Origin: an uncultured Prevotella sp.
GTDB lineage: Bacteria; Bacteroidota; Bacteroidia; Bacteroidales; Bacteroidaceae
Direction of reading: 5' to 3'
Length of the DNA stretch: 64,000 bases
NCBI GenBank assembly: GCA_905234265.1
Contig: CAJOHJ010000005.1
Location: forward strand, 62,001-126,000
Positions 8,989-18,217 of the stretch are shown piece by piece (the first letter of the stretch is position 1; each line of letters starts with the position of its first letter). The translations under genes and the position numbers were made by a program. Below the pieces are notes generated by a model. The model was not told the origin of the DNA. It saw nothing but the letters and a program-made list of their open reading frames with translations, and searched no databases.

Positions 8989-10449
8989 ATGCTCAACTTC
9001 CGACTGATTTACAAGGCACTTGGCACGCTGCTCTTCATGCTGGGCATACTCCTTTTGGGGTGTGCAGCCGTAGGTCTGTACTATCACGAGGATGACGTGA
9101 TGGCATTCGTCATTTCGGCGCTGTTCACGGCCTGCTGCGGCTTCGTGCTGAAATATATGGGCCGCGACGCCGACAACAATCTGAGTCGCCGCGACGCATA
9201 TCTGCTGGTGACAGTCACGTGGGTGGTGTTCAGCCTCTTCGGAATGCTGCCGTTCATCATCAGCGGCTACATACCAAACGTCACCAATGCCTTCTTCGAG
9301 ACAATGTCGGGCTTCACCACTACCGGCGCCAGCATTCTGGACGACGTGGAGTGGCTGCCGCACGCCACTCTGTACTGGCGCACGCAGACACAGTGGATTG
9401 GCGGTCTGGGAATAGTGTTTTTCACCATTGCCATCCTGCCGTCGATGGTGGGCAGCGGCAACGTGAAGGTGTTTGCCGCCGAGGCCACAGGCCCCATACG
9501 CACAAAGATGCACCCGCGACTGTCGACGATGGCAAAGTGGATATGGAGCGTCTACTTGGGGCTTACCGTGGTCTGCATAGCAGCATTCTACCTGGCAGGC
9601 ATGTCGCTCTTCGACAGCATCAACTACGCAATGACGACAACGGCCACAGGAGGCTTTGCGACGCACAACGACTCGACGCTGTTCTTCCAGTCGCCGGCCA
9701 TCGACTACATAAGCGTCCTCTTCCAGTTCCTGTCGGGCATCAACTTCATGATGCTCTACGCCTGCATCTTCAAGCTGCGCCCGGGGACACTGTTCAAAAG
9801 CTCTGAGTTCAAGCTCTATGTGGGCATCATCCTCGTAGCCACGGCGTCCATAGTCTGGCTGCTCATGCACAACAACGGCTATGGGCTGAGCCGCGCCATG
9901 CGCGTGGGACTCTTCCAAGTGGTGTCGTTCCTGACAACCACGGGCCTCTTCAACGACGACGTAGCCATGTGGCCACACATCACGTGGGTCATCCTCGGCG
10001 CGCTGATGTTCGTCGGGGCCTGCTCGGGCAGCACCACCGGCGGCTTCAAGTGCATACGCATAGTGATGGTCTTCAAGGTGCTGCGCAACGAGTTCCACAA
10101 GCTGCTGCATCCCAATGCCGTGCTGCCAGTGAAGGTCAACGGCCTGCCGGTGCCGCGCAGCCAGCTGTCGACACTGCTGGCATTTTTCGCCATCTTCGTG
10201 CTGATGCTCATCCTTGCCACCACGCTCATGGTAGTGTCTGGCATCGACAACACCAACGCCGTAGCCATAGCCCTCAGCTGCCTGAGCAACGTAGGCCCCT
10301 CGCTGACAAACAACATCGGCGACGTCATCTCCTGGGGCGGACTGCCCGACTACGTCAAGTGGCTCACAGCCTTCCTGATGCTCGTCGGCCGTCTGGAAAT
10401 CATGTCCGTCCTCGTCCTCTTTACACGCGAGTTCTGGCGCGACAACTGA
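8989..10449 (+). CDS. trkH: Trk/Ktr potassium channel subunit TrkH
   Basis: A 486-residue polytopic membrane protein. Four pore-loop regions are visible, including SGFTTTGASIL, TTATGGFATHND and SCLSNVGPSL, the K+ selectivity filters of the SKT superfamily, and the conserved TQWIGGLGIVFF block. It forms the K+-conducting pore controlled by TrkA encoded just upstream. Length is normal for TrkH. The composition is GC-rich like its upstream neighbours; the DNA becomes AT-rich right after the stop. Confidence 0.95.
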   Translation: MLNFRLIYKALGTLLFMLGILLLGCAAVGLYYHEDDVMAFVISALFTACCGFVLKYMGRDADNNLSRRDAYLLVTVTWVVFSLFGMLPFIISGYIPNVTNAFFETMSGFTTTGASILDDVEWLPHATLYWRTQTQWIGGLGIVFFTIAILPSMVGSGNVKVFAAEATGPIRTKMHPRLSTMAKWIWSVYLGLTVVCIAAFYLAGMSLFDSINYAMTTTATGGFATHNDSTLFFQSPAIDYISVLFQFLSGINFMMLYACIFKLRPGTLFKSSEFKLYVGIILVATASIVWLLMHNNGYGLSRAMRVGLFQVVSFLTTTGLFNDDVAMWPHITWVILGALMFVGACSGSTTGGFKCIRIVMVFKVLRNEFHKLLHPNAVLPVKVNGLPVPRSQLSTLLAFFAIFVLMLILATTLMVVSGIDNTNAVAIALSCLSNVGPSLTNNIGDVISWGGLPDYVKWLTAFLMLVGRLEIMSVLVLFTREFWRDN

Positions 10450-10539
10450 GCGGAAATGCAAAAAAAACATAATATTGCATCTGAATAACATTTTATTACG
10501 ATTATAATAATTATAATTGCAATAAAATTTGTTTTGGAT

Positions 10540-10710
10540 ATGGCGGCAATGCATTTGAATAATCCGTTTGTCATTGGCAAATACTTGTCACCCAAGTATT
10601 TCTGTGACAGGACGGAGGAAACTGAGTTTTTGAAAAAACAGATAGAAAACGGCCGTGATGTGGCATTGATTTCACCGCGACGCATCGGAAAATCTGGACT
10701 TATACAATAA
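10540..10710 (+). pseudogene. Truncated N terminus of a P-loop ATPase (ATPase_2-like)
   Basis: A 56-codon frame: NNPFVIGKYLSPKYFCDR, then EFLKKQIENGRDVALISPRR and IGKSGLIQ, followed at once by TAA. This is the start of a well-known Bacteroidetes ATPase family (archaeal ATPase/PF01637-like) that normally has several hundred residues. It ends precisely after the Walker A motif, and the rest is absent; the next gene's leader follows directly. I read it as the surviving 5' stub of a deleted gene. It could alternatively be a gene whose body was displaced when the downstream gene arrived. Confidence 0.75.
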
Positions 10711-10734
10711 TTACAAACAACTAAAATCAAAACA

Positions 10735-13542
10735 ATGAAAAAACTATTTACCTTTTTGACGCTACTGTTGTGTGCGGTAGCGGGAGCATGGGCGGATACG
10801 GAAACCACAACTGCTGCACTTAAAGATTGGACTTCAAGTTTAGGCACAGGAGCGGTATTGACTTGGGATAGCGACAACACTGTAGCCGTTATCAATTGTG
10901 GCACTAAAGATGGTGAAGGTGTAACCCTAACCTCTAATCAGTCTTTCAAAAATATCTCGAAAATTGATTTAACAGTATATCTTTCTGGAAGAGATAAAAC
11001 ATCAATTAAAATAGAAGTCGGTACAATAACAGCTGGTGTATTCTCTGCAACAACGACAATCAATTCTTCGTATGCGGACTCTAAATTAACATTGGGAAGT
11101 ATTACTTGTTCAAAAAATAAAGCAAACACATCAGGCACTGTTACCATCTCTCCAACCACCTCTGGCTATGTCCGCATTACAATGGCTAATTCAGGTGGTA
11201 CGGGAAAAACAGGAAAACTATCTAATGTCAAGATTACTGCTGAGCCAAAGACTTTGGCTTCTGCTGAACTTACGGGCATTAACATAAATGGTACGGCATG
11301 GGACATGGCTGGCCTTAGCTCGTATGCAGCCACTATTTCCGATGAATATGCCGGTCCTCCAACGGTAGAGTATATATACACAGCAACCTATGATGATGCT
11401 ACTTCCGAAACAGGTAAGAAACATGAAATAGTTGCTACCAAAAACGGAACAAACTATCAGACGGTTTCTACTATTTTCACGAACAATGTTACGCTGAATT
11501 TCACCAATGTAAGCAACGTGTTGTTCTCTATGACTAATCCCACAGCCCCGACAGAGGAATTAGCTTCAAAGACGAGTTCCAATGTTACGGCAACATTCAG
11601 CCCTGGCGGTTCTGCAACGGTATATAATGGACATGGTAGCAGTGCTTCCCAATTGGTATATAATGACCAAATTAATCTTGGCGGTTCTGGTAATAGCTAT
11701 TTTCTGGCAAACTTTACGGCGGCAATTGCAGAAGGAGATATCATTACGTCATCAAACACCACTGCAAGCACCTTTAAAATCGGAATAAACAGCACCGCAG
11801 GCAATGCAAAAGAAGTAGACTTTCCATATACCGTTCCAAGTGGCTCCAATTTAATAGGCCAGAAATCGGTATTTGTGTTCAAGACTGGAACTTCTGGTAC
11901 ATCAGCAACCTTCAACACTTTCACCATCACTCGCCCAAAGACCATCGACTCTCAGGCATTAGGCGGCGTAAAGGAAGGTGAAACCACACTGACAGAAACA
12001 ACGGATTACACCGTGAGCAGTAACACCATTACGCTGACTGATGCTCACAAGGCAATTGTTGCTCCGACGGACATCAAACTGATAAACCGCATAACATATG
12101 ATGATTCCTCTACCGACGACAAAGATGTTGATGTCACACTCGCTAAGAATGGCGACTTCTTCGAAGGAACAGCAACCATCGGTGCTACCACATACACCGT
12201 CAAGGTACCTGTAGATACCTCAACACCTTTGTTGTCGCTCTCTGCTGCTACAGGTACTATCAGCCTGAATTCTTACACTCCTACAGGAACCGTGAAAGTA
12301 ACAGTGACTGGTGCAAATCTTGCAAACGGCACATTCAATGCTCCTACTGCCGACGGTGTAACTGTAACGCCTGCAACCGTGGAGATTACTGACGGTACGC
12401 TGAGCCAGGAATTCACCATCACGACTACTGCAACAACTGCTGCCAGCACCGACATCACATTCGCTTATACGGGTGCCGAGTCGAAGACCTTTACGCTGGC
12501 ATATTCGAAGACTGCAAAGCGCAGTGTGGCACAGACAGATGTTACCAGTGCTACTACATGGGACTGGAAAAATGCAGGTTCTGCATCTATTGAGCTTAAG
12601 GGTGAAGGAGTTACTGATCCGCAAAACGGAAAAGAATTTATTCTTTCTGATCTGCCGGAAATAACAAACGATGCAACATTCAACTCTCAGGCTCTGAAGG
12701 TTGCATGCCAGTGGCCAAACAGAGGCGAAAACTCTTATTTACAAGGCAATACCATCAAATTCAATGTCACTGTTCCTGGAACTGTGCAGGTGTGGTTTAG
12801 CAACACCAGCAACCGCGACGATAATGCAAAAAACCGCCGTTTCCTCTATGTCAACGGAACTAATTCTGATGTTTATACCCTTAATCAGGACTTTGTCAAT
12901 ACCGAGGCAATAGCAGTCCCTGCAGGCGAAGTCGTAATCAATGCATTTACTGGTGAAGAAACTCCTGCTGCTACAATGGTTCGCGTCAACAAGATTATCT
13001 TCACACCTACGGTAACTATCGGTGACGCTGGCTATGCAACCTATGTGGCTGCAGAGGATGTTGCAGTCCCCGAGGGCGTAAAGGCTTACTTTGTGACTGC
13101 TGCTGATGGCGGTAAGGCAACTTTGGAGAAAGTCAGTGACATTCCTGAAGGTGCTGCCGTTATCCTTGAAGGCGCGAAGGGTACTTATGCTCTTACAGCC
13201 ACAACGGCAACAACCGACGCTGCTTCTAATCTGCTGAAGGCTTCCACAGGTCTTACTGCCGACGGAACACAGTATGTGCTGGCAAGCAAGGATGGCGTGA
13301 CGGGATTCTACAAGCTGGCCAACGGTGAGACTCTGCCTGCGGGCAAGGCTTATCTCGTTGTCGACGGTCTGGCTCCTCAGTTCATTGGCTTCAGCTTCGG
13401 CGAGGCTACAGGAATTGCTGCCGTAGAAGCTAATGGTGCTGGCATACTCAATGACGGTCTTTACAATCTCCAAGGTCAGCGTGTCGCCCAGCCACGTAAA
13501 GGAATGTACATTGTTAATGGCAAGAAAGTTATTATTAAATAA
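10735..13542 (+). CDS. Large secreted protein with Ig-like repeats and C-terminal sorting-type tail
   Basis: 935 residues. Signal peptide MKKLFTFLTLLLCAVAGAWA. The body is rich in Thr/Ser/Ala/Gly with beta-sandwich-like segments: a region at about 25-165, MBG/Ig-like blocks around 400-590, and a jelly-roll-like block around 595-745. The tail GLYNLQGQRV ... KGMYIVNGKKVIIK matches the C-terminal module of many Prevotella secreted proteins, probably a type IX secretion-like sorting signal. No catalytic motif found. Codon use is AT-richer than in trkH or the genes after 14 kb, suggesting recent acquisition. A 56-codon peptide gene follows 40 bases downstream. Function unknown; cell-surface adhesin or binding protein is a guess. 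Confidence 0.85.
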   Translation: MKKLFTFLTLLLCAVAGAWADTETTTAALKDWTSSLGTGAVLTWDSDNTVAVINCGTKDGEGVTLTSNQSFKNISKIDLTVYLSGRDKTSIKIEVGTITAGVFSATTTINSSYADSKLTLGSITCSKNKANTSGTVTISPTTSGYVRITMANSGGTGKTGKLSNVKITAEPKTLASAELTGININGTAWDMAGLSSYAATISDEYAGPPTVEYIYTATYDDATSETGKKHEIVATKNGTNYQTVSTIFTNNVTLNFTNVSNVLFSMTNPTAPTEELASKTSSNVTATFSPGGSATVYNGHGSSASQLVYNDQINLGGSGNSYFLANFTAAIAEGDIITSSNTTASTFKIGINSTAGNAKEVDFPYTVPSGSNLIGQKSVFVFKTGTSGTSATFNTFTITRPKTIDSQALGGVKEGETTLTETTDYTVSSNTITLTDAHKAIVAPTDIKLINRITYDDSSTDDKDVDVTLAKNGDFFEGTATIGATTYTVKVPVDTSTPLLSLSAATGTISLNSYTPTGTVKVTVTGANLANGTFNAPTADGVTVTPATVEITDGTLSQEFTITTTATTAASTDITFAYTGAESKTFTLAYSKTAKRSVAQTDVTSATTWDWKNAGSASIELKGEGVTDPQNGKEFILSDLPEITNDATFNSQALKVACQWPNRGENSYLQGNTIKFNVTVPGTVQVWFSNTSNRDDNAKNRRFLYVNGTNSDVYTLNQDFVNTEAIAVPAGEVVINAFTGEETPAATMVRVNKIIFTPTVTIGDAGYATYVAAEDVAVPEGVKAYFVTAADGGKATLEKVSDIPEGAAVILEGAKGTYALTATTATTDAASNLLKASTGLTADGTQYVLASKDGVTGFYKLANGETLPAGKAYLVVDGLAPQFIGFSFGEATGIAAVEANGAGILNDGLYNLQGQRVAQPRKGMYIVNGKKVIIK

Positions 13543-13582
13543 AAAGGTGGAATTTAGTAATTTAAATATTGATTAGGAATAT

Positions 13583-13753
13583 ATGAAAAAGCTATATATT
13601 ACTCCCATTGTGGAGCTTGTCACACTGAACACCAGAAATGTGCAACTGCTGGCTGCCAGCGCATTCGATATTCTCGAAGGCGAAGTGTCAGGAAGTGATG
13701 CGCTGACTCCGGAATTCAATGATGAAGACATCACAAACATGATTCTTCAGTAG
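13583..13753 (+). CDS. 56-residue peptide of the MKKxYxxP...LLAxS type
   Basis: Begins MKKLYITPIVELVTLNTRNV, then QLLAASAFDILEG, and ends acidic (NDEDITNMILQ). I recognise the pattern as a frequent but unnamed class of short Prevotella/Bacteroides ORFs starting MKK-x-Y-x-x-P with a LLA-G/A-S motif about 20 residues in. There is no obvious signal peptide or membrane segment. It lies 40 bases after the secreted-protein gene, and a strong terminator follows, so the two probably share a transcript. The LLA-x-S site followed by a variable acidic tail resembles a leader/core layout, but no processing enzyme is nearby. Confidence 0.65.
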   Translation: MKKLYITPIVELVTLNTRNVQLLAASAFDILEGEVSGSDALTPEFNDEDITNMILQ

Positions 13754-13775
13754 TGAAGATTCTCATAATTAGAAT

Positions 13776-13811
13776 TGGCCACTGCTCATATAGGGCGGTG
13801 GCCATTTTTTT
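13776..13811 (+). terminator. Intrinsic terminator after the 10.7-13.7 kb unit
   Basis: Inverted repeat tggccac(tgc) ... (gcg)gtggcca, about 10 base pairs, followed by a run of T. It ends the transcript of the secreted protein and small peptide. Confidence 0.85.
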
Positions 13812-14046
13812 ACCCTCACCTCTCACACCTAAATACTGAAATGTCTGTGTGCCAGAGCGTTGCGGCGGCAGGAAATCATGGTCTGGTGACACCCACGCCC
13901 GTAAACGACTGACAAGAGTGTGCAGGCAGTGCGGTTAATCCTTGTTTTTATTGGGCTGACTGTCAGCGAGATAGAATTTGGGTGTGGGAGGTGAGGGTAG
14001 ATTTTCAGTTTCGGCTATTATAGGTTTGTGGAAACAATGCTGTGTT
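13812..14046. other. Gene-free spacer
   Basis: No ORF, tRNA or convincing promoter seen. It separates the plus-strand terminator from the GAGATAA block that abuts the next, minus-strand gene. Confidence 0.5.
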
Positions 14047-14120
14047 GCAGGGATAATCTCGTAAGTCATTGAGATAATCTCGTAACTCGCAGAGATAATC
14101 TTGTAACTCGCAGAGATAGT
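14047..14120. repeat. GAGATAA-family intergenic repeat, copy B
   Basis: Four partly degenerate units (gagataatctcgtaac and relatives). It ends at the base before the stop codon of the DUF4435 gene on the minus strand. Confidence 0.85.
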
Positions 14121-15143
14121 TCAAGGATTCAGGTATTTCTCAATGTCCTGCTGTGTGCGCATGAACTGTGGTGAGCGTGCGTAGCCCACGTTCTTCTTGA
14201 GCGTCTGGCGGATGTCTTGCAGCGAGTGTTCGTAGCACGACATCTCGTTCTTGCGCTGCATGTAGTGGCGTGCAGTGCGGTTTATCTCGTCCTGTCGCTC
14301 CTGGCGCAGGCGGTTGCATACCTTGTTGAGCATGGGCAGCACGACGACGTCGAACAGTGAGTGTCCCTGAATATACAGATAGGTGGTCTGCGGCGTGACG
14401 CCGAGCTGCTTCACCTGCTCCTTGACGGCCAGATATTCCTCCTTGGCGTCGGGAAATTCCTGCTGCAGCTGCCTGACGCGTACGCCAACCTTGTGGCGCA
14501 GGTGGTTGAGCGACGGCTGCGGGTCGTAGACACTGAAGCCGCTGGGGTCAATTATGCGCGACATATCTGACAGCGAGAAGCGGTTGTGGCGCCCGGTCTT
14601 GTAGGCCCACAGGCTCCAGACGAACAGCGGGAAGATGGCCTCGCTGTACTGCCGCATGTAGTCTTCGAAGTCGAAGACGCGGTGGTCGTTGAGTGTCACT
14701 GCCACGCAGACGTCGTGTAGTGACGGTGCGTAGCACTGCAGGTTCTCGATGGCATAGGCATAGGTGTGGAACACGTATGGGCTGCTGACGACCCGCTTCG
14801 ACTGCGGCGTGGCGCCTTGCAGCAGATAGTCGTAGTCGGCATCCACGCAGGCTATCATATCGGTGCCTAACCTTTCTCCGCTGTTAGCTTGTCCCTCTCC
14901 GCTGCCCTCTATAAAGTTCATCAGTACCGACTTCTTGCCGCGTTCCAGCTTGCGATGCGATGGCAGCATAACCTCGAAGTAGCGTGTCTCGTCTTCGAAG
15001 CGCGACAGCACGGTGCGCCAGAAGAATATGTCGTCGTAGCTTTCCACGTAGGCCACGATGCGCCGCCGCGCCTGCTTTGACTTCATGGCGTTGGCGGCCT
15101 CGAAATATTTCGAGCCAATGTTGTCTTTCAGCCTGCTGGACAT
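14121..15143 (-). CDS. DUF4435 protein, TOPRIM-like putative nuclease (AriB-like)
   Basis: Start chosen at 15143 (MSSRLKDNIG), 340 residues; a longer frame to 15233 would overlap the ATPase gene. The DUF4435 pattern is clear: YVESYDDIFFW (candidate metal-binding Glu34), ACVDADYDYLL (Asp101, 103, 105) and AYAIENLQCY. These acidic positions fit a TOPRIM-type metal site as in OLD nucleases and in AriB of the PARIS phage-defence system. A Gly/Glu/Ser-rich segment at 79-93 looks like an insertion. It lies 43 bases downstream of an AAA ATPase gene on the same strand, the AriA-AriB order. Role inferred: effector of an ATPase-controlled defence pair; not proven. Confidence 0.8.
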   Translation of the reverse strand: MSSRLKDNIGSKYFEAANAMKSKQARRRIVAYVESYDDIFFWRTVLSRFEDETRYFEVMLPSHRKLERGKKSVLMNFIEGSGEGQANSGERLGTDMIACVDADYDYLLQGATPQSKRVVSSPYVFHTYAYAIENLQCYAPSLHDVCVAVTLNDHRVFDFEDYMRQYSEAIFPLFVWSLWAYKTGRHNRFSLSDMSRIIDPSGFSVYDPQPSLNHLRHKVGVRVRQLQQEFPDAKEEYLAVKEQVKQLGVTPQTTYLYIQGHSLFDVVVLPMLNKVCNRLRQERQDEINRTARHYMQRKNEMSCYEHSLQDIRQTLKKNVGYARSPQFMRTQQDIEKYLNP

Positions 15144-15186
15144 AACTGTGAACTCTAAATTGTGAATTTGAACAACAGACAATGCA

Positions 15187-16050
15187 TTAAGCACTGTGCA
15201 CTGTAATGTCCGACACTTCGGTGACTTTATCAATCCATCCGTTCATGATTACTGCCGGCGAGTGAGTGGTGAGTATTATCTGCACCTGTGGGTTTAGTTC
15301 AAGAATGAGGTCGATGAGCCGCTTCTGCCACTCTATGTGCAGCGACACTTCCGGCTCGTCCATCAGCAGCACGTAAGGCAGCTGGTCTTCCACGAGTACC
15401 GTCAGCAGTATGATGAGCATCTGCTTCTCGCCGCTGCTGAGCTGGTAGGGCGCCAGCGTCTCGCCAATCTGCGAGAAGCGTATCTCGTTCTCGGTGCGGA
15501 CGATGCGCTTGCCAGTTTCCTCGAAGAGTTCGTCAATCATGTCCTGGAAGCGCGTCTTCGGCTGCGAGAGCTGCTGGGCGGCGTCGGTATTGCCGCGCTG
15601 CAGTTCGGCGATGATGCGGTTGCCGATGTTCACCTGGTAGTCCAGATATTTGTGCTGCAGGTTGTAGAGCTGCAGGTCGAGGGCAGAGAAGGTGCTGGCG
15701 GCAAAGGGACCGCTCTGGCTGCGCAGGTAGTCCTTGGCATCGCCATGGTCGCTGCGGTCGCCCCTGATGTCGAGCATGGGGCTGTCTAACGAGCGTATCA
15801 TGTCGAAGCGCACATGCGTGGCGTCGGCAGGCTCAGGGACTATGCTGACGCCCTTGAGCAGGTGGTTGACAACGTCGCCGTTGGTGTTGACACTGCGGAA
15901 CAGCTTGTTGAGGATGGTTGACTTGCCGACGCCGTTGATGCCGCTGAGGATGTTAACGTGTGGGTCGAGAGTCCACAGAATATGCTTCTTGCCGCTCCAC
16001 AGAGCGTCGATTTCTATCTGTCGTATGTAGTCAGCGTAAACCATAGGCAT
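15187..16050 (-). CDS. AAA (SMC/RecF-like) ATPase, partner of the DUF4435 protein
   Basis: 287 residues. Walker A is SGINGVGKST (36-45), the ABC-type signature is LSSGEKQ, Walker B is VLLMDEPEVSLHIEW and the switch His is in LTTHSPA. This is the AAA_15/AAA_21 type of ABC-like ATPase seen in OLD/PARIS systems. Between Walker A and the signature is a short insert with little coiled-coil potential. It is smaller than the AriA proteins I know, so it may be a compact relative. It has its own promoter (16115-16122) and is followed by the DUF4435 gene. Confidence 0.88.
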   Translation of the reverse strand: MPMVYADYIRQIEIDALWSGKKHILWTLDPHVNILSGINGVGKSTILNKLFRSVNTNGDVVNHLLKGVSIVPEPADATHVRFDMIRSLDSPMLDIRGDRSDHGDAKDYLRSQSGPFAASTFSALDLQLYNLQHKYLDYQVNIGNRIIAELQRGNTDAAQQLSQPKTRFQDMIDELFEETGKRIVRTENEIRFSQIGETLAPYQLSSGEKQMLIILLTVLVEDQLPYVLLMDEPEVSLHIEWQKRLIDLILELNPQVQIILTTHSPAVIMNGWIDKVTEVSDITVHSA

Positions 16051-16114
16051 GCGTTTTATAAATAATGAGTGGTAAGAGGAACTGGCAGATTATTAAGTGG
16101 CACTGCCTCTTTTG

Positions 16115-16122
16115 CAAAGATA
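16115..16122 (-). promoter_or_regulatory. Promoter -7 element for the ATPase-DUF4435 operon
   Basis: Reads TATCTTTG on the minus strand, about 65 bases before the ATG at 16050. Confidence 0.6.
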
Positions 16123-16263
16123 GTGTTTTTTTCTGTTTGCGGAAATAAAATCGAAAAAAATATTTTGTTTTCTTGCAAGATTTTTCAGGAATCTGTTCTG
16201 CATAATTCCCTAAAATGCGGCAGGCTAAAATAAAATTGTCGTAAAAACGTTATAAAGAAGACG

Positions 16264-17412
16264 GTGTTGACAAAGAGCCGTCTTTCAGGGCGCATGGTGC
16301 AGTGGACAGACAGAATCAGGCAGGTTAAGATAGTGCTGGTGGTGGCCGCAGTGGCCATTGCCGTGGCGTCGCTGCTGGTGTCGCACTTCTTGGTGCGCGA
16401 CCTGTCGCAGGAAGAGCGCCACCGCATGGAGGTGTGGGCCGAGGCCCTGCACGCGCTGAACAAGGCCGACGAGACCACCGACCTCTCGCTGGTGCTGAGC
16501 GTCATGGAGGGCAACAACACCATTCCCGTGATTGTGGTCAACAGCGAGGGCGGCATCGACGACTTCCGCAACATCCAGGACACGCTGTCCATCAGCGACT
16601 ATGCGCACCGCATGATGGCTGCCGGCGACACTATACGCATCGACAACCAGCTGGTGTGCTACGACGAGTCGATAATGCTGAAGCGCCTGCAGGCATGGCC
16701 CTACGTGCAGCTGGGCATAGTGATGATTTTCGTGGTTACGGCCATTTTCGCCCTGTTGTCGTCGAAGCGTGCCGAGCAGAACAAGGTGTGGGTTGGGCTT
16801 AGCAAGGAGACCGCCCATCAGCTTGGCACGCCAGTGTCAAGTCTTATGGCGTGGGTGGAAATGCTGAAGGAGCAATATCCAGATGACGACCTGTTGCCGG
16901 AGATGGACAAGGACGTGCGCCGCCTGCAGCTCATCACCGACCGTTTCTCCAAGATAGGCTCGCTGCCGGAGCCTGTTGAAGCCTCCATGAATGAGGCCCT
17001 GTCGCACGTTGTAAGCTATATGGACCGCCGCACGTCGCAGAAGGTGCAGATGGTGTGCCGCATGCCCGACGAGGACGTCGTGGTGCGCATGAATGCCTCC
17101 CTCTTCGAGTGGGTGATAGAAAACCTTTGCAAGAATGCCGTCGACGCCATGGAGGGCAGCGGCACCATTACGCTTACCATGCTTGAGGAGCCGCAGCGTG
17201 TGGTGATAGAGGTGGCCGACACAGGCAAGGGCATCAGGAAGAAAGACCTGAAGAGCGTCTTTACGCCGGGCTTCACCACCAAGAAGCGCGGCTGGGGCCT
17301 TGGCCTCTCGCTGGCACGCCGCATTGTGGAGGAATACCACAAAGGCCGCATCTTTGTCAAGCAGTCGGAATTAGGCAAAGGCACCACTTTCCGCATCGAG
17401 CTTCCAAGATAG
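16264..17412 (+). CDS. Membrane sensor histidine kinase, orphan
   Basis: 382 residues from GTG 16264; the ATG at 16294 (MVQWTDRIRQ) is the alternative, but the sequence before GTG is more A-rich. Two membrane segments (about 20-45 and 150-172) flank a short extracytoplasmic sensor region. The H-box is SKETAHQLGTPVSSLMAWVE, the N-box WVIENLCKNAVDAM, G1 VADTGKGI, F-box FTPGFTTK and G2 GWGLGLSLARRIVE, so the kinase is intact. No response regulator is adjacent, so it is an orphan kinase. The signal it senses cannot be told from sequence. Confidence 0.92.
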   Translation: MLTKSRLSGRMVQWTDRIRQVKIVLVVAAVAIAVASLLVSHFLVRDLSQEERHRMEVWAEALHALNKADETTDLSLVLSVMEGNNTIPVIVVNSEGGIDDFRNIQDTLSISDYAHRMMAAGDTIRIDNQLVCYDESIMLKRLQAWPYVQLGIVMIFVVTAIFALLSSKRAEQNKVWVGLSKETAHQLGTPVSSLMAWVEMLKEQYPDDDLLPEMDKDVRRLQLITDRFSKIGSLPEPVEASMNEALSHVVSYMDRRTSQKVQMVCRMPDEDVVVRMNASLFEWVIENLCKNAVDAMEGSGTITLTMLEEPQRVVIEVADTGKGIRKKDLKSVFTPGFTTKKRGWGLGLSLARRIVEEYHKGRIFVKQSELGKGTTFRIELPR

Positions 17413-17581
17413 CAGTTCCGCAACGGAAGCGCCATCCTCAGCAACATTCTTTTGTCATAAACTGTGCGATAGTTGCACATCGCAGGCGGTGAGTGTGCAA
17501 CATCTTGCTGCTGTGAGAAAATATTTTGCGCGGAAAGGTGAATAAATCTTAATTATTAATTCCTTTATCGCAATAATTTGT

Positions 17582-17589
17582 TACCTTTG
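17582..17589 (+). promoter_or_regulatory. Promoter -7 element for yceD-rpmF-fabH-era
   Basis: TACCTTTG, about 20 bases before the ATG at 17608. Its position rules out the longer frame starting at 17578. Confidence 0.7.
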
Positions 17590-17607
17590 TCGCCCAAAAG
17601 TGTTAGT

Positions 17608-18132
17608 ATGCTTAGCCTTGAGAACTTTAAGATTGACCTGAAAGGACTTACGGAGGACGACAGCGTCCGCGAGTACAACCTTGACGACGAATTCTTCCAG
17701 TCTCTCGATGGTGCGCAACTGGAGCATGGAGCATTGCACGTGTCAGTGTCTATACGCAAGATGGCTGGCTTTTTCGAATTCCTGTTCCGCTGCGCCGGCT
17801 CGGTAACCGTCAGCTGCGACCGCTGTCTTGACGACATGGAGCAGCCGATAGCCACAGAGAACCATCTGACAGTTAAGCTTGGCGATGCATACAGCGAGAC
17901 GGATGACACCGTGACCGTCGACGAGCAAGACGCAACGATTGACTTGTCGTGGTTCATCTATGAGTTTATAATGCTGGCCATACCCATCAAGCACGTTCAT
18001 GCACCTGGAAAATGCAATAGTGCGATGATGCAGAAGCTCGACGAGCTGAGCAGCGCTGCCCGAAGCGGTGAAGAGGAGGCCAAGGCGATAGACCCACGCT
18101 GGGAAGCGCTTTTGAAAGTGAAGGGTGAATAG
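17608..18132 (+). CDS. yceD: YceD/DUF177 family protein
   Basis: 174 residues starting MLSLENFKIDLKGL. The DUF177 core has the two-Cys CDRC motif (VTVSCDRCLDDMEQPI) and a later Cys before the C terminus, and it sits upstream of rpmF (L32), the universal context for YceD. The family is needed for normal 23S rRNA accumulation in plants and bacteria. The operon continues rpmF-fabH-era. The last codons and the spacer are made of gtgaa-type repeats (18113-18150). Confidence 0.9.
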   Translation: MLSLENFKIDLKGLTEDDSVREYNLDDEFFQSLDGAQLEHGALHVSVSIRKMAGFFEFLFRCAGSVTVSCDRCLDDMEQPIATENHLTVKLGDAYSETDDTVTVDEQDATIDLSWFIYEFIMLAIPIKHVHAPGKCNSAMMQKLDELSSAARSGEEEAKAIDPRWEALLKVKGE

Positions 18133-18217
18133 TGAATAGTTAATCGAGAATAGAGAACTGTTTGCTTCCGCCCGGACAGAAATGAAAATAGTAAATCATT
18201 AAATAGTAAATTGAATT

